This document shows, piece after piece, positions 1 through 7,485 of a stretch of 33,684 nucleotides of DNA. The stretch spans positions 1 to 33,684 of the forward strand of contig JAISFN010000197.1 of NCBI GenBank assembly GCA_031263585.1, written 5' to 3'. The stretch's first letter is position 1. Each line of letters opens with the position of its first letter. A program made the position numbers and the translations under genes. Under the pieces are notes generated by a model. It worked only from the letters and a program-made list of their open reading frames with translations, was not told the origin of the DNA and ran no database searches. Source of the DNA: Prevotellaceae bacterium. Lineage in GTDB: Bacteria; Bacteroidota; Bacteroidia; Bacteroidales; UBA932.

Positions 1-119
1 GATTGAATCTAAGTTATAAAGATACGAATTTTCAAGGTCGTTTCCAACTAAAAAGTAATTATATTTTATTGATATTCAAATAATTCTAGGTGTACATCAA
101 ATTTTTGTCATGTACTAAG
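1..119 (-). repeat. Left arm of 119-bp inverted repeat bounding the window
   Basis: Bases 1-119 match the reverse complement of 33539-33657 without gaps. I count four mismatches (positions 13, 42, 56 and 93), all transitions. The copy faces outward: its strand carries a TTGG-N19-TATCTTTA promoter-like pair that fires off the left edge. In the right copy the same promoter is followed by an ATG. This is best read as the 5' end of a multicopy element, probably an insertion sequence, cut by the window edge. The identity of the element is inferred, not recognised. Confidence 0.85.
17..47 (-). promoter_or_regulatory. Outward-facing Bacteroidota-type promoter in left repeat
   Basis: On the minus strand TTGG (complement of 44-47) is followed after 19 bases by TATCTTTA (complement of 17-24). 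This resembles the Bacteroidota -33/-7 consensus TTTG-N19/20-TAnnTTTG. It is conserved in the right copy at 33611-33641 and would transcribe out of the window. Confidence 0.5.
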
Positions 120-174
120 GATTAATCCCAGTATTTTTTTGTAAAAAAATTTCGTTTTTTTTACTCATCGGGAT

Positions 175-207
175 GGGAGCGCCCGCTCTTTGCCGTGGGG
201 CGCTCCC
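175..207. repeat. GC-rich hairpin
   Basis: GGGAGCGCC at 175-183 is perfectly complementary to GGCGCTCCC at 199-207, giving a 9-bp stem with a 15-base loop. It lies in AT-rich sequence after runs of T and A. No U-tract follows directly on either strand, so it is not a textbook terminator. It may be a remnant of the mobile element next to it. Confidence 0.55.
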
Positions 208-422
208 CGAGCAGAATTATTTTCTATTTCTTTAACTTGCCTGTATTGAAATCTGATTCAACGGATAAAGTAGAAATCTTTTAGAACTTGCAATACTTAC
301 TTTTGATAACCGGTTAATCCTATACTTTACTACAAAAAAAGTACAAAATTAACCCCAGCTTTAGTTTTTCATAATTGAAGGTACAAATCTATGAGTACTC
401 GTAAAGCTCGGTTACACATTTA

Positions 423-506
423 AGATTTTTAAACGATATGCGTATTGTGTATTGCGATTTTTCACACATTGCATATCACATATGATTTAACTATTAACGA
501 ATAAGC
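423..506 (+). repeat. Dispersed intergenic repeat, copy 1
   Basis: This 84-base segment aligns without gaps to the reverse complement of 4025-4108. I count 11 differences, most of them transitions. It includes a shared run around TTTTTCACACATTGCATATC. It lies 3' of the IS1-family pseudogene on the minus strand, in the same orientation relative to that gene as the copies after pyk, grpE and the DUF4846 gene. Confidence 0.8.
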
Positions 507-541
507 CGTCGCTTCTGTTCGAATCCTTTCGCGTGGTTTTA

Positions 542-1311
542 TTATTTCCTATTTTGGTGACGTTCTCCAAAGTATGCTAAATAAACAAAGCCGAAATTGC
601 TGCAAAAGAAAGCGGGATTAAATGCTTTTAAAATACTTTTAAATGCTTATTTAAATACGTTTAAACGCTCACGTATTATTTTGGAGAAATAGCAAGTTTT
701 ACGGAAGGCTCTGCGGATACGATGCCTCAGCCGGCAAGTATTCCCTTCGGTACCGACGGTATATTTCTTTCCTGCACGATGGTTTCCGCCTTTGAATGCG
801 GTCGCAAAGCTATCCCAATCATCACCGGCAATACTTCCGCAGCTTACCCCTGAATCAGACAAGTTTTTTTCAAGTCTTTGGCTGTTTTCATTCCCATTTG
901 CCCCAAACAAACGCCACAATTTTGCGGCTATCCCTACGGCAGGCATAGATGAGCCAAAGTTTGGCGCTCTTCTTCCCCTCATAAGTTCAAAACTCATCTG
1001 CTTCCAAACTATCATAATACTGCCGCCTGAGCTGGATCATATGCCGGGAGTGTAGTAAAACTAGCAATAGTTTTTTGATGCTGGTTCTCAATTTTAGCGG
1101 TATTTCTGATGCCTATGCCATAGACAAGCGGTAATAATATCTTTTGTGCCGGGGAAGAATGACAAGCTTTGTACCGCAATGCTTGGCCGCCGACAAACTG
1201 CCGTCGGCATTTCTTGCACAAATAATTTTGCGTCCCGCACGGTTTCTTAGCATTTCTTTTTATCTTTGTACCCTGACAATCGGGACAATGGAGTATGGTT
1301 TTTATTTTCAT
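542..1311 (-). pseudogene. Decayed IS1-family transposase
   Basis: The minus strand encodes a whole but broken IS1-family transposase of the kind common in Bacteroidota. The N-terminal zinc-finger part (1311 to about 1050) shows CPDC...CKKC and a GIGIRNTAKIE helix-turn-helix. The catalytic part then shifts frame: one frame reads LEADEF, then a TGA stop where the family has Trp, then TYEGKK and KLWLIYA. Another frame carries DDWDSF, KKYTVGTEGN and CRLRHRIRRAFRKTC. The C-terminus (AFF..NFGFVY, about 600-570) is in yet another frame. At least one nonsense codon and about three frameshifts separate the pieces, so it should be inactive. The Asp, Asp and Glu expected of the DDE site can still be read in the fragments. 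I did not find terminal inverted repeats. Confidence 0.88.
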
Positions 1312-1435
1312 TTAGAAAATACTGATTTGTCCGCTGATTTACAAATATTTACATCAGTATATTTTTTATATCACCATCCCTATTTTTACTTTTTCTGATT
1401 TCATTTTCTACTTGTCTTACATGAGGCAGCCTTGT

Positions 1436-1464
1436 GGAGATCTTTCGTTTCACTCAAGATGACA
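1436..1464 (-). repeat. Interspersed repeat core, copy 1 (downstream of xerD)
   Basis: On the minus strand this reads a core of the form TGAGTGAAACGAAAGATCT, which belongs to a class of short interspersed repeats common in Bacteroidota. It is often misread as short ORFs containing ILSETKDL, and one such reading occurs here in another frame. It sits just downstream of xerD. A related copy is at 17078-17170. Confidence 0.6.
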
Positions 1465-1491
1465 AAATCAACAAATAAGTAACGCTTATCG

Positions 1492-2388
1492 TCAAAATGC
1501 CCGTGGATGGTGCATAATGAGGGTTTCGCGCAGGTATTTGCTGTCGAGGTGGGTATAAATTTCGGTAGTAATAATAGACTCGTGTCCCAGCATTTCCTGT
1601 ACGGCTCGTAAGTCTGCCCCGCCTTCGAGCAAATGGGTGGCAAAAGAGTGCCGGAAAGTATGAGGACTTATCGATTTTGTAAGGCCGGTTTCCTTTGCCA
1701 GGTTCTTAATGATAATAAAAACCATTTCGCGGGTCAGTTGCGCTCCCCGGCGGTTTAAAAAAACAATATTTTCAAACTTTTTTTGCACAGATATTTGCTT
1801 GCGTTGCGGTAGATACAATTCAATCTGTTTTATAGCGCGTTTACCAATCGGCACTAAGCGTTCTTTGTCGCCTTTCCCCATTACCCTGATGAACCCTTCA
1901 TCGAAATACAAATTCGATAATTGTAAATTAAGCAGTTCCGATACTCTTAGTCCGCAACTATATAGCGTCTCGATTATTGCCCGGTTACGATGTCCTTCAG
2001 GCTTGCTTACGTCAATGGCATCAAGCAATTTTTCTATTTCTTCAACAGTGAGTATATCCGGTAGTTTTCGCCCGAGCTTGGGGCCTTCAATTAATTCGGT
2101 AGGGTCGTCATTAATCACATCTTCAAGCAATAAATAGTGGTAAAAGCTTTTTATTCCGCTTAAAATACGTGCCTGCGAGCGTTCACCCAATCCCAAATCG
2201 TAAATATAAGCCAGAAATTCCTCAATATGTTTTTGCTTTATCCCTTCGGGAGGTAGCCGATAATAAAGTTCATTAAAATCGTTTAGCTTTTTTATGTCCG
2301 AGGAATATGCCTCTATTGATTTTTCGGATAAAGATTTTTCAGTCCGTAAAAAAGAAATGAAATCGTCAATCCTGTTTGCCCAACTCAT
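1492..2388 (-). CDS. xerD: Site-specific tyrosine recombinase XerD
   Basis: This is a 298-aa cytoplasmic tyrosine recombinase. XerD works with XerC at dif to resolve chromosome dimers at division. The N-terminal SAM-like core-binding domain is about residues 4-88 and the catalytic domain about 110-290. The catalytic set is complete: R148 in CGLRVSEL, K172 in GKGDKER, H243 and R246 in HTFRH, H269 in LGHE and nucleophile Y278 in IYTHL. Length and residue spacing match E. coli XerD closely, which favours a housekeeping XerD over a phage or transposon integrase. The ATG at 2388 gives the expected N-terminus. It is divergent from pyk across 175 bases, and no mobile-element partner is adjacent apart from the dead IS1 remnant downstream. 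Confidence 0.93.
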   Translation of the reverse strand: MSWANRIDDFISFLRTEKSLSEKSIEAYSSDIKKLNDFNELYYRLPPEGIKQKHIEEFLAYIYDLGLGERSQARILSGIKSFYHYLLLEDVINDDPTELIEGPKLGRKLPDILTVEEIEKLLDAIDVSKPEGHRNRAIIETLYSCGLRVSELLNLQLSNLYFDEGFIRVMGKGDKERLVPIGKRAIKQIELYLPQRKQISVQKKFENIVFLNRRGAQLTREMVFIIIKNLAKETGLTKSISPHTFRHSFATHLLEGGADLRAVQEMLGHESIITTEIYTHLDSKYLRETLIMHHPRAF

Positions 2389-2563
2389 GCCGAATGATGT
2401 AAAATTGTTAATTTTGTATGTGCAATAGCTCAGGTTAAATTATTGAATTTGTTGCATATGTTTTGTATGTCACTTATTTGCAAGCTGATATATTAAGCTT
2501 GTTCCGGTTTGCCTTCGATAGAACTACGGGTATAAACACATCATAAAATTCGTTTACAAAGAT

Positions 2564-3997
2564 ATGAATTCAAAGAAAAAGACAAAAATAGTAGCAACAA
2601 TATCCGACAGGCGTTGTGATGTTGAATTTTTAACAAATCTTTATTATGCAGGGATGAATGTAGTACGTTTAAATACTGCGCACCAAACTGTTGAAGAGGC
2701 GAAAAAAGTGATCGATAATGTCCGCCGGGTTTCGGATCAGATTGCGGTACTAGTAGATACCAAAGGGCCTGAGATGCGTACTTCCCCTATGAAAAATGAT
2801 GACGGCTTTGATGTTAACCATGGGGATATTGTGATTATTTCTGGCGATTCGGCAGAGCTATCCTCCGAAGAGCGGCTTTACATAAACTACCCAAACTTTG
2901 TACACGATGTGCCCATTGGCGCTACTATATTGATTGACGATGGCGAAATAGCCTTGCAAGTAACCGACAAAACAGAGGACTACATATTGAGTACGGTGAT
3001 GAACGCAGGGAAAATAAAAGGGCGTAAAAGTGTGAATGTACCCAGTGTACACGTAAAGCTGCCGTCGCTTTCGGAGAAAGATATCGATTTTATATGTTGG
3101 GCTGTTGATAACGAGGTCGATTTTATTGCTCACTCGTTTGTACGTAATGCCCAAGATGTTGCCGATGTTCAGAAAATATTGGACGAAAAACAAAGCCATA
3201 TAAAAATAATTGCCAAAATTGAGAACCAGCAGGGGGTTGATAATATCGACGAGATATTAGGGCATGTATACGGGATTATGGTTGCCCGTGGCGATTTGGG
3301 GGTTGAGATTGACGCTGAAAAAATACCGGTAATTCAGCGGATGTTGATACATAAATGCCGCGAACGTAAAAAACCGGTGATTATTGCCACGCAAATGCTG
3401 CATACCATGATTGAACACCCGCGGCCTACACGTGCTGAGGTGAGCGATGTTGCCAACGCTATATACCAGCGTACTGACGCTATTATGTTGAGCGGCGAAA
3501 CGGCAAGCGGTATGTACCCTTTGGAATCGGTAGAAACGATGAGCAAAATAGCGATGGAAATAGAACAGAATTTACAACCCGAAACCGATATACAGTTGAA
3601 CCATGTTACCAAGGAAGTAACGGCAACTCTGGCCCGTTCGGCGGTCGAAGCTACGATGAAGCTACCGGTAAAAGCCATCGTAATCGATACGATGTCGGGG
3701 AGAACGGGACGCTACCTTGCCGTTTTCCGGCCTTCAGTTCCGGTGTTTGCCAAGTGTTACAAAAGCCATTCGATGCGCGAGCTGGCGTTGTCGTATGGCG
3801 TTTATGCTTCGATGATGGCTCCTCGAAATAGCAAGGACGAGTTTGAACATGAGGCCATAAGCGCTTTATTAATCGATAAATTAATAGAGCTGAAAGATCA
3901 GGTTGCAGTAATCGGCGGGAGTTTTGGCCCTACGGCAGGCGCTACTTTTATGGAGATTTGCCCGGCGGCAACAATAGTGCAAAATGATAAAATTTAG
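2564..3997 (+). CDS. pyk: Pyruvate kinase
   Basis: This 477-aa glycolytic enzyme transfers phosphate from phosphoenolpyruvate to ADP, giving pyruvate and ATP in the cytoplasm. Family motifs are in order: DTKGPEMRT near residue 65, the B domain (about 75-165), IAKIENQQG with the catalytic Lys, VARGDLGVE for metal and substrate binding, and RPTRAEVSDVANAI followed by DAIMLSGETASG. The C-terminal allosteric-type domain (about 345-477) is present. The length is typical for bacterial pyruvate kinases. It stands alone between divergent xerD and convergent dnaJ. A dispersed repeat copy lies directly after its stop codon. Confidence 0.96.
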   Translation: MNSKKKTKIVATISDRRCDVEFLTNLYYAGMNVVRLNTAHQTVEEAKKVIDNVRRVSDQIAVLVDTKGPEMRTSPMKNDDGFDVNHGDIVIISGDSAELSSEERLYINYPNFVHDVPIGATILIDDGEIALQVTDKTEDYILSTVMNAGKIKGRKSVNVPSVHVKLPSLSEKDIDFICWAVDNEVDFIAHSFVRNAQDVADVQKILDEKQSHIKIIAKIENQQGVDNIDEILGHVYGIMVARGDLGVEIDAEKIPVIQRMLIHKCRERKKPVIIATQMLHTMIEHPRPTRAEVSDVANAIYQRTDAIMLSGETASGMYPLESVETMSKIAMEIEQNLQPETDIQLNHVTKEVTATLARSAVEATMKLPVKAIVIDTMSGRTGRYLAVFRPSVPVFAKCYKSHSMRELALSYGVYASMMAPRNSKDEFEHEAISALLIDKLIELKDQVAVIGGSFGPTAGATFMEICPAATIVQNDKI

Positions 3998-4024
3998 AAC
4001 GAAAATATGTTAATGCTCCAATGT

Positions 4025-4108
4025 GCTTATTTGTTAATGGCTAAGCGATATGCGATATGCAATGTGTGAAAAATCACAATACACAATATGCGTATCTTTT
4101 AAAAATCT
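4025..4108 (-). repeat. Dispersed intergenic repeat, copy 2
   Basis: The reverse complement of this segment matches 423-506 over 84 ungapped bases with 11 differences. Its continuation (to about 4142) has the AT-rich head TTATATAATTTA..GAT..AAGATT shared with copies 3 and 4. It begins 27 bases after the pyk stop codon. Confidence 0.8.
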
Positions 4109-4442
4109 CAGATATATAATCTTAAATCGTAAATTATATAAACCTTTTTATAAGCCACTAAAATATTAATAACCAATGAAAAGAAATTTTTCTTCTTCGC
4201 CTTTCTATTGATGACTCCCAATTTATGGGTATTAGGGCAAATAATTAACCTTGCGAGTAAATGGAGTATTGCCATGGATTATAGCTCTGACGAAGGACAT
4301 GCGTCGGGCTGGCATAACTGGCCTTCTGAGCGCTATTCCGGTTGGCAATGGCGCGATTTGAATATTTCGTTAATTTCCTGTGTGATAGGCAGGATAGTAA
4401 AAAACAATCGGCTACGTATATTTATTAGTAGGGTATATATTA

Positions 4443-4482
4443 AAACAAATGAGGAAGCAGGGCGGGCGCCTCCTTATTGTTT
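4443..4482. terminator. Bidirectional hairpin terminator between pyk and dnaJ
   Basis: AAACAAATGAGGA (4443-4455) pairs almost fully with TCCTTATTGTTT (4471-4482) around a GC-rich loop. A-rich and T-rich stem ends flank it on both strands. The location between two convergent genes fits a shared terminator, and it lies 31 bases past the dnaJ stop. Confidence 0.6.
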
Positions 4483-4513
4483 AAACATCCGATATAAACC
4501 AATAATACTATAT

Positions 4514-5659
4514 TTACCGGAACATATTCCGCATACGGTCGAAAAAGTTTCGTTCTTCCTTGCTAGGTTTGGGTTTAAAATTATCCGATGTTCCTAATTT
4601 TTCAAGAGTTTTCTTTTCCTCTTTATCCAAATGTTTGGGTATCCATACATTAATGTGTACAAGTAAATCGCCTGTGCTGTACCCGTTAACATCGGGTAAG
4701 CCTTTACCGCGCAAACGCAGCATGCGTCCGGGTTGGGTTCCTTGCTCGATTTTAATTTTGGCTTTACCGTCAACCGTAGGTATTTCAATAGTATCACCTA
4801 ACGATGCTTGCGTAACGCTAATAAATAGCGAGTAAATTAAGTCATTTTCATCGCGTTGCAATTCGTCGCTTTTTTCTTCTTCAATAACAACAAGCAAATC
4901 GCCGTTAATTCCGCCGCCGCGGGCTGCATTCCCCTTGCCCGATAAATTCAATTGCATGCCTTCACTTACCCCTGCTGGAATTTTAAAGTTGATTTCCTCT
5001 TCTTTTTGTATGGTTCCTTCGCCTTTGCACTTGGTACACGGAACCAAAATAATTTTACCGAAGCCTTGGCAGGCAGGGCAAGTTGACGAGGTTTGCATTT
5101 GGCCTAAAATGGTATTGGCAATACGGGTAACGTGACCGGCGCCATTGCAGGTTGTACAGCTTGTAAAGCTGGTTCCGTCTTTGGCTCCCGTACCTTTGCA
5201 AACATCGCAAGTTAGTTTTTTAGGTATGCGTACTTTCTTTTCGACCCCGTGGGCAATATCCTTTAAATTGAGCTTTACGCGTATACGGATATCCGTACCG
5301 CGATTAGCTTGCCGACTGCCTTGCTGCCCTCTGCCAGAACCGAATCCACCAAAATTGAAATGTCCGCCAAAAATATCGCCAAACTGAGAAAAAATATCGT
5401 CCATCGAAAAGCCTCCAAAACCGCCGCCGGTATTTCCAATTCCTGCATGTCCGTACTGGTCGTAACAGGCGCGTTTATTCGGATTGCTTAAAACATCGTA
5501 AGCTTCGGCCGCTTCTTTAAATTTTTCTTCAGCTTCATGATCTCCCGGATTTTTATCGGGGTGGTATTTGATCGCTTTTTGCCGGTAGGCCTTTTTGACT
5601 TCTTCAATCGAGGCAGATCTTGTAACCTCTAAAACTTCGTAATAATCACGTTTTACCAT
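4514..5659 (-). CDS. dnaJ: Chaperone DnaJ (Hsp40)
   Basis: This 381-aa co-chaperone stimulates DnaK ATPase and delivers unfolded substrates. The J domain (about 5-70) has the YHPDKNPGD segment with the essential HPD. A Gly/Phe-rich linker follows (about 78-115, GGGFGGF and similar). The zinc region has four CxxCxGxG repeats ([32 protein letters not shown]). The C-terminal substrate-binding domains fill the rest. Length and domain order are those of a type I DnaJ, so it is a full housekeeping copy. It lies 140 bases downstream of grpE on the same strand, and the spacer holds a dispersed repeat, so it may be co-transcribed with grpE or have its own promoter. The ATG at 5659 starts exactly before the KRDYYEVL helix. 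Confidence 0.96.
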   Translation of the reverse strand: MVKRDYYEVLEVTRSASIEEVKKAYRQKAIKYHPDKNPGDHEAEEKFKEAAEAYDVLSNPNKRACYDQYGHAGIGNTGGGFGGFSMDDIFSQFGDIFGGHFNFGGFGSGRGQQGSRQANRGTDIRIRVKLNLKDIAHGVEKKVRIPKKLTCDVCKGTGAKDGTSFTSCTTCNGAGHVTRIANTILGQMQTSSTCPACQGFGKIILVPCTKCKGEGTIQKEEEINFKIPAGVSEGMQLNLSGKGNAARGGGINGDLLVVIEEEKSDELQRDENDLIYSLFISVTQASLGDTIEIPTVDGKAKIKIEQGTQPGRMLRLRGKGLPDVNGYSTGDLLVHINVWIPKHLDKEEKKTLEKLGTSDNFKPKPSKEERNFFDRMRNMFR

Positions 5660-5685
5660 CTTGTTTTCTTATGAATGCGCAGGTA

Positions 5686-5780
5686 GATTATATAATTTAT
5701 GATGTAAGATTGCAGATTTAATATTTTTAAAATATTAATAATGTGATAAATACTTAGTATTGTTTGTGTAAATATTTATT
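5686..5780 (+). repeat. Dispersed intergenic repeat, copy 3 (grpE-dnaJ spacer)
   Basis: From TTATATAATTTATGATGTAAGATT onward this AT-rich segment aligns with 16006-16090, allowing small indels. Both end in GTAAATATTTATT. Its head is also recognisable in copy 2. It fills most of the 140-base gap between grpE and dnaJ and lies 3' of grpE in the orientation common to the family. Confidence 0.65.
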
Positions 5781-5799
5781 CAACATTATATAATCTATA

Positions 5800-6360
5800 T
5801 TATTCGCCAACAACGACTTTGGCGTAACGGATCACTTTATCGTTAAGCATATAGCCTTTTTGTACAACATCAATTACTTTCCCTTTTTTATCTTTCTCAG
5901 GGACTGCAAGTTTTGCTATAGCTTCGGAGTTATTGGTATCAAACTCCTTACCTAATGTTTCAATTTCGCTAAGTCCTTTCTGCTTTAAATACGATATTAA
6001 CTTATCATAAATAAGCATAATCCCTTCCCTTACCGCCGATACATCTTCAGATTGATTCATAGCAGCAATCGCCCGGTCAAAATCATCAATAACGGGCAGC
6101 AACCCTTGTATTGTATCTTCGCCGGCTGTTTTTATCAGCTCATAGCGTTCTTTTAAAGTACGTTTACGGTAATTGTCAAATTCGGCGGATAAACGCAAGT
6201 ATTTATCCTGTAATTCATCCACTTTTTCTTCCATCGATACAATTTCAGTATTTCCCTCAACAGGCTCTCCGATTTTGGGAGCTGTTTCCGAGCTCATGCC
6301 TTTTTCATCATTTTCGTTGTTGATGTTTTCTTGCTCGGTATCTTGCACATTATCACTCAT
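5800..6360 (-). CDS. grpE: Nucleotide exchange factor GrpE
   Basis: This 186-aa protein releases ADP from DnaK and so resets the chaperone cycle. The N-terminal 40 residues are acidic and polar, as usual for the disordered tail. A long coiled-coil helix follows (about 42-90, EEKVDELQDKYLRLSAEFDN), then the YRKRT segment and the C-terminal beta domain. That domain ends in VVQKGYMLNDKVIRYAKVVV, which matches the family signature near the end. Size is normal. It lies between the small TPR gene upstream and dnaJ downstream, both on the same strand, which supports a chaperone transcription unit. The ATG at 6360 is the only sensible start. Confidence 0.95.
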   Translation of the reverse strand: MSDNVQDTEQENINNENDEKGMSSETAPKIGEPVEGNTEIVSMEEKVDELQDKYLRLSAEFDNYRKRTLKERYELIKTAGEDTIQGLLPVIDDFDRAIAAMNQSEDVSAVREGIMLIYDKLISYLKQKGLSEIETLGKEFDTNNSEAIAKLAVPEKDKKGKVIDVVQKGYMLNDKVIRYAKVVVGE

Positions 6361-6461
6361 AATATTATATAGTATTTTAAATTTTTCAAATAATAAATTT
6401 TTTTAACTTTATTCTTTTACAAAAAAGCTGCCATAACTTATGGGTATGACATAGTGTCATT

Positions 6462-6731
6462 TTATGTTTCGATAATTTCGTTGTTCAGCGAGCCGAGTAT
6501 ACCATACAACATTTCCAGCACAGTAACTGCTTTGCTATCCTTATTTAATTCAATAGCTTTGTTGTACGCAATGATAGCATTGTCCAACTTTTGCTGGCGT
6601 TGGTAAACTTTCCCTTTTAAGTAGTAAGCTTCGTCATCATCAGCATTTTGCGAAATTAATAAATCTATTTCATCCATAGCTTTATCGTAGTTATTTTCAT
6701 CAATAAAGCGTTTTATTTTATCATAATTCAT
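6462..6731 (-). CDS. Small tetratricopeptide-repeat protein
   Basis: This 89-aa protein consists almost entirely of TPR-like helix pairs. The second unit (about 32-65) fits the consensus well, with DDEAYYLKGKVYQRQQKLDNAIIAYNKAIEL split across two helices; the first unit (about 1-28, YDKAMDEIDLLIS) is weaker. No signal peptide or membrane segment is seen, so it is probably a cytoplasmic protein-protein adaptor. It precedes grpE by 101 bases on the same strand. Position before grpE-dnaJ hints at a link with the chaperone system, but that is context only. A TAACTTTG box on the minus strand (6814-6807) could be its -7 element. Confidence 0.8.
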   Translation of the reverse strand: MNYDKIKRFIDENNYDKAMDEIDLLISQNADDDEAYYLKGKVYQRQQKLDNAIIAYNKAIELNKDSKAVTVLEMLYGILGSLNNEIIET

Positions 6732-6950
6732 AGTTAACTGTAAATTAAATTTGTATCAACAGTGTTAAATGTAATATTGTTTAGTTGCAATGTACCAAAA
6801 GGCAGGCAAAGTTACAAAACTAAGCAGATTTTACTAGCTTTGTTGTAAACTACATATTATGAGTCGAATAAATAAATATACCTATAATAATTATGATCTT
6901 ATTATATATTTTATATTTTTGTATGGTTAACTTTTTAATATTTGAAGTAT

Positions 6951-7133
6951 ATGACAAACGAAGAAAAAGTATTGGATACTATGCGTAAAGCAGGAGAACC
7001 GTTGAATGCCGGTAAAATTGCCGAGTTAGCGGGGCTTGATAAAAAAGACGTTGATAAAGCGATGACGAAACTTAAAACCGATGGCAGTATTGTTTCGCCG
7101 GTACGTTGTAAATGGGAACCGGCAAGCAAATAA
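6951..7133 (+). CDS. Minimal winged-helix protein
   Basis: This 60-aa protein begins MTNEEKVLDTMRKAG at the ATG 6951; an in-frame TTG at 6942 is less likely. The whole chain reads as one winged helix-turn-helix: helix 1 (EEKVLDTMRKAG), helix 2 and the recognition helix (NAGKIAELAGL...KKDVDKAMTKLKTDG), then the wing (SIVSPVRCKWEPA). Similar stand-alone proteins occur in Bacteroidales, usually annotated as MarR/ArsR-like regulators of unknown target. There is no ligand or dimer domain, so it may bind nucleic acid as a small accessory factor. It is divergent from the TPR-grpE-dnaJ group and is followed by a strong terminator, so it is monocistronic. Confidence 0.85.
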   Translation: MTNEEKVLDTMRKAGEPLNAGKIAELAGLDKKDVDKAMTKLKTDGSIVSPVRCKWEPASK

Positions 7134-7153
7134 CTAAACCATTAATTATGGGT

Positions 7154-7189
7154 AAAAAAGAGAATTAGTTAAGGCTAATTCTCTTTTTT
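7154..7189 (+). terminator. Strong intrinsic terminator after the winged-helix gene
   Basis: AAAAAAGAGAATTAG (7154-7168) and CTAATTCTCTTTTTT (7175-7189) form a perfect 15-bp stem with a 6-base loop and a built-in U-tract. It lies 20 bases after the stop codon and isolates the gene from the TonB receptor. Confidence 0.9.
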
Positions 7190-7485
7190 ATAACTTATCA
7201 ACAGGGTATTATTTAAATTGGAGTTATAACATGGTTATATCTCAAGAGTATACCGTTGCTTTTGATGTAGGAGATGTTTGGTGTTGAAAACTTATTTTAC
7301 GTAGGCAAACCCTGTTATGATATTTAATGTTTTGATAATAAGTATTTTGATAAATAAATAAGCTAAGAAACCTGTTTTTACAAAATCTTTTCTATTTCTT
7401 AATTGAATCATAACTTTGGCTAAAAATATTCGATATATTTTTACACAACAAAACCATACTATTATTAACAAATAACTAATTGTTT
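7190..7485. other. Upstream region of the TonB-dependent receptor
   Basis: These 296 AT-rich bases contain a likely -7 element, TAACTTTG, at 7411-7418, which would give a leader of about 60 bases. A short 6-bp inverted repeat (TATAAC...GTTATA, 7225-7239) is seen but is too short to call an operator. No gene is visible. Confidence 0.45.
7411..7418 (+). promoter_or_regulatory. Putative -7 element for the TonB-dependent receptor
   Basis: TAACTTTG matches the Bacteroidota TAnnTTTG -7 consensus and lies 67 bases before the ATG. No clear TTTG sits 19-20 bases upstream, so the call is tentative. Confidence 0.4.

Larger units (their letters stand above)
120..541. other. Gene-free left flank
   Basis: I see no convincing gene in about 420 bases. 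The stretch holds a GC-rich hairpin (175-207) in otherwise AT-rich sequence and one copy of a dispersed intergenic repeat (423-506). A TTCGAATCC string near 514-523 resembles a tRNA T-loop, but no paired T-stem or other tRNA arms can be drawn around it. Confidence 0.6.
3998..4513. other. Convergent intergenic region between pyk and dnaJ
   Basis: This 516-base spacer holds a dispersed repeat copy (4025-4108), an AT-rich stretch and a hairpin terminator (4443-4482). An open frame at 4208-4597 on the plus strand would give 129 aa. It resembles no family I know, lacks a recognisable start signal and runs into the 3' end of dnaJ, so I do not call it a gene. Its middle (about 4270-4400) is less AT-rich than the spacer and could be a decayed coding fragment. 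Confidence 0.5.

Noticed and set aside
508-530. T-loop-like TTCGAATCC string suggesting a tRNA end
   Set aside because: No complementary T-stem, acceptor stem or anticodon arm can be drawn upstream or downstream on either strand.
1401-1643. 80-codon minus-strand frame containing ILSETKDL
   Set aside because: It overlaps the 3' end of xerD and the interspersed repeat; peptides of this kind are known artefacts of such repeats.
1492-2388. xerD as integrase of a mobile element bounded by the 119-bp repeats
   Set aside because: Length and catalytic spacing match housekeeping XerD; no excisionase, relaxase or cargo genes accompany it and the neighbours are core genes.
7225-7239. 6-bp inverted repeat upstream of the TonB receptor as an operator
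   Set aside because: Such short AT-rich repeats are expected by chance in this spacer and it is far from the -7 box.
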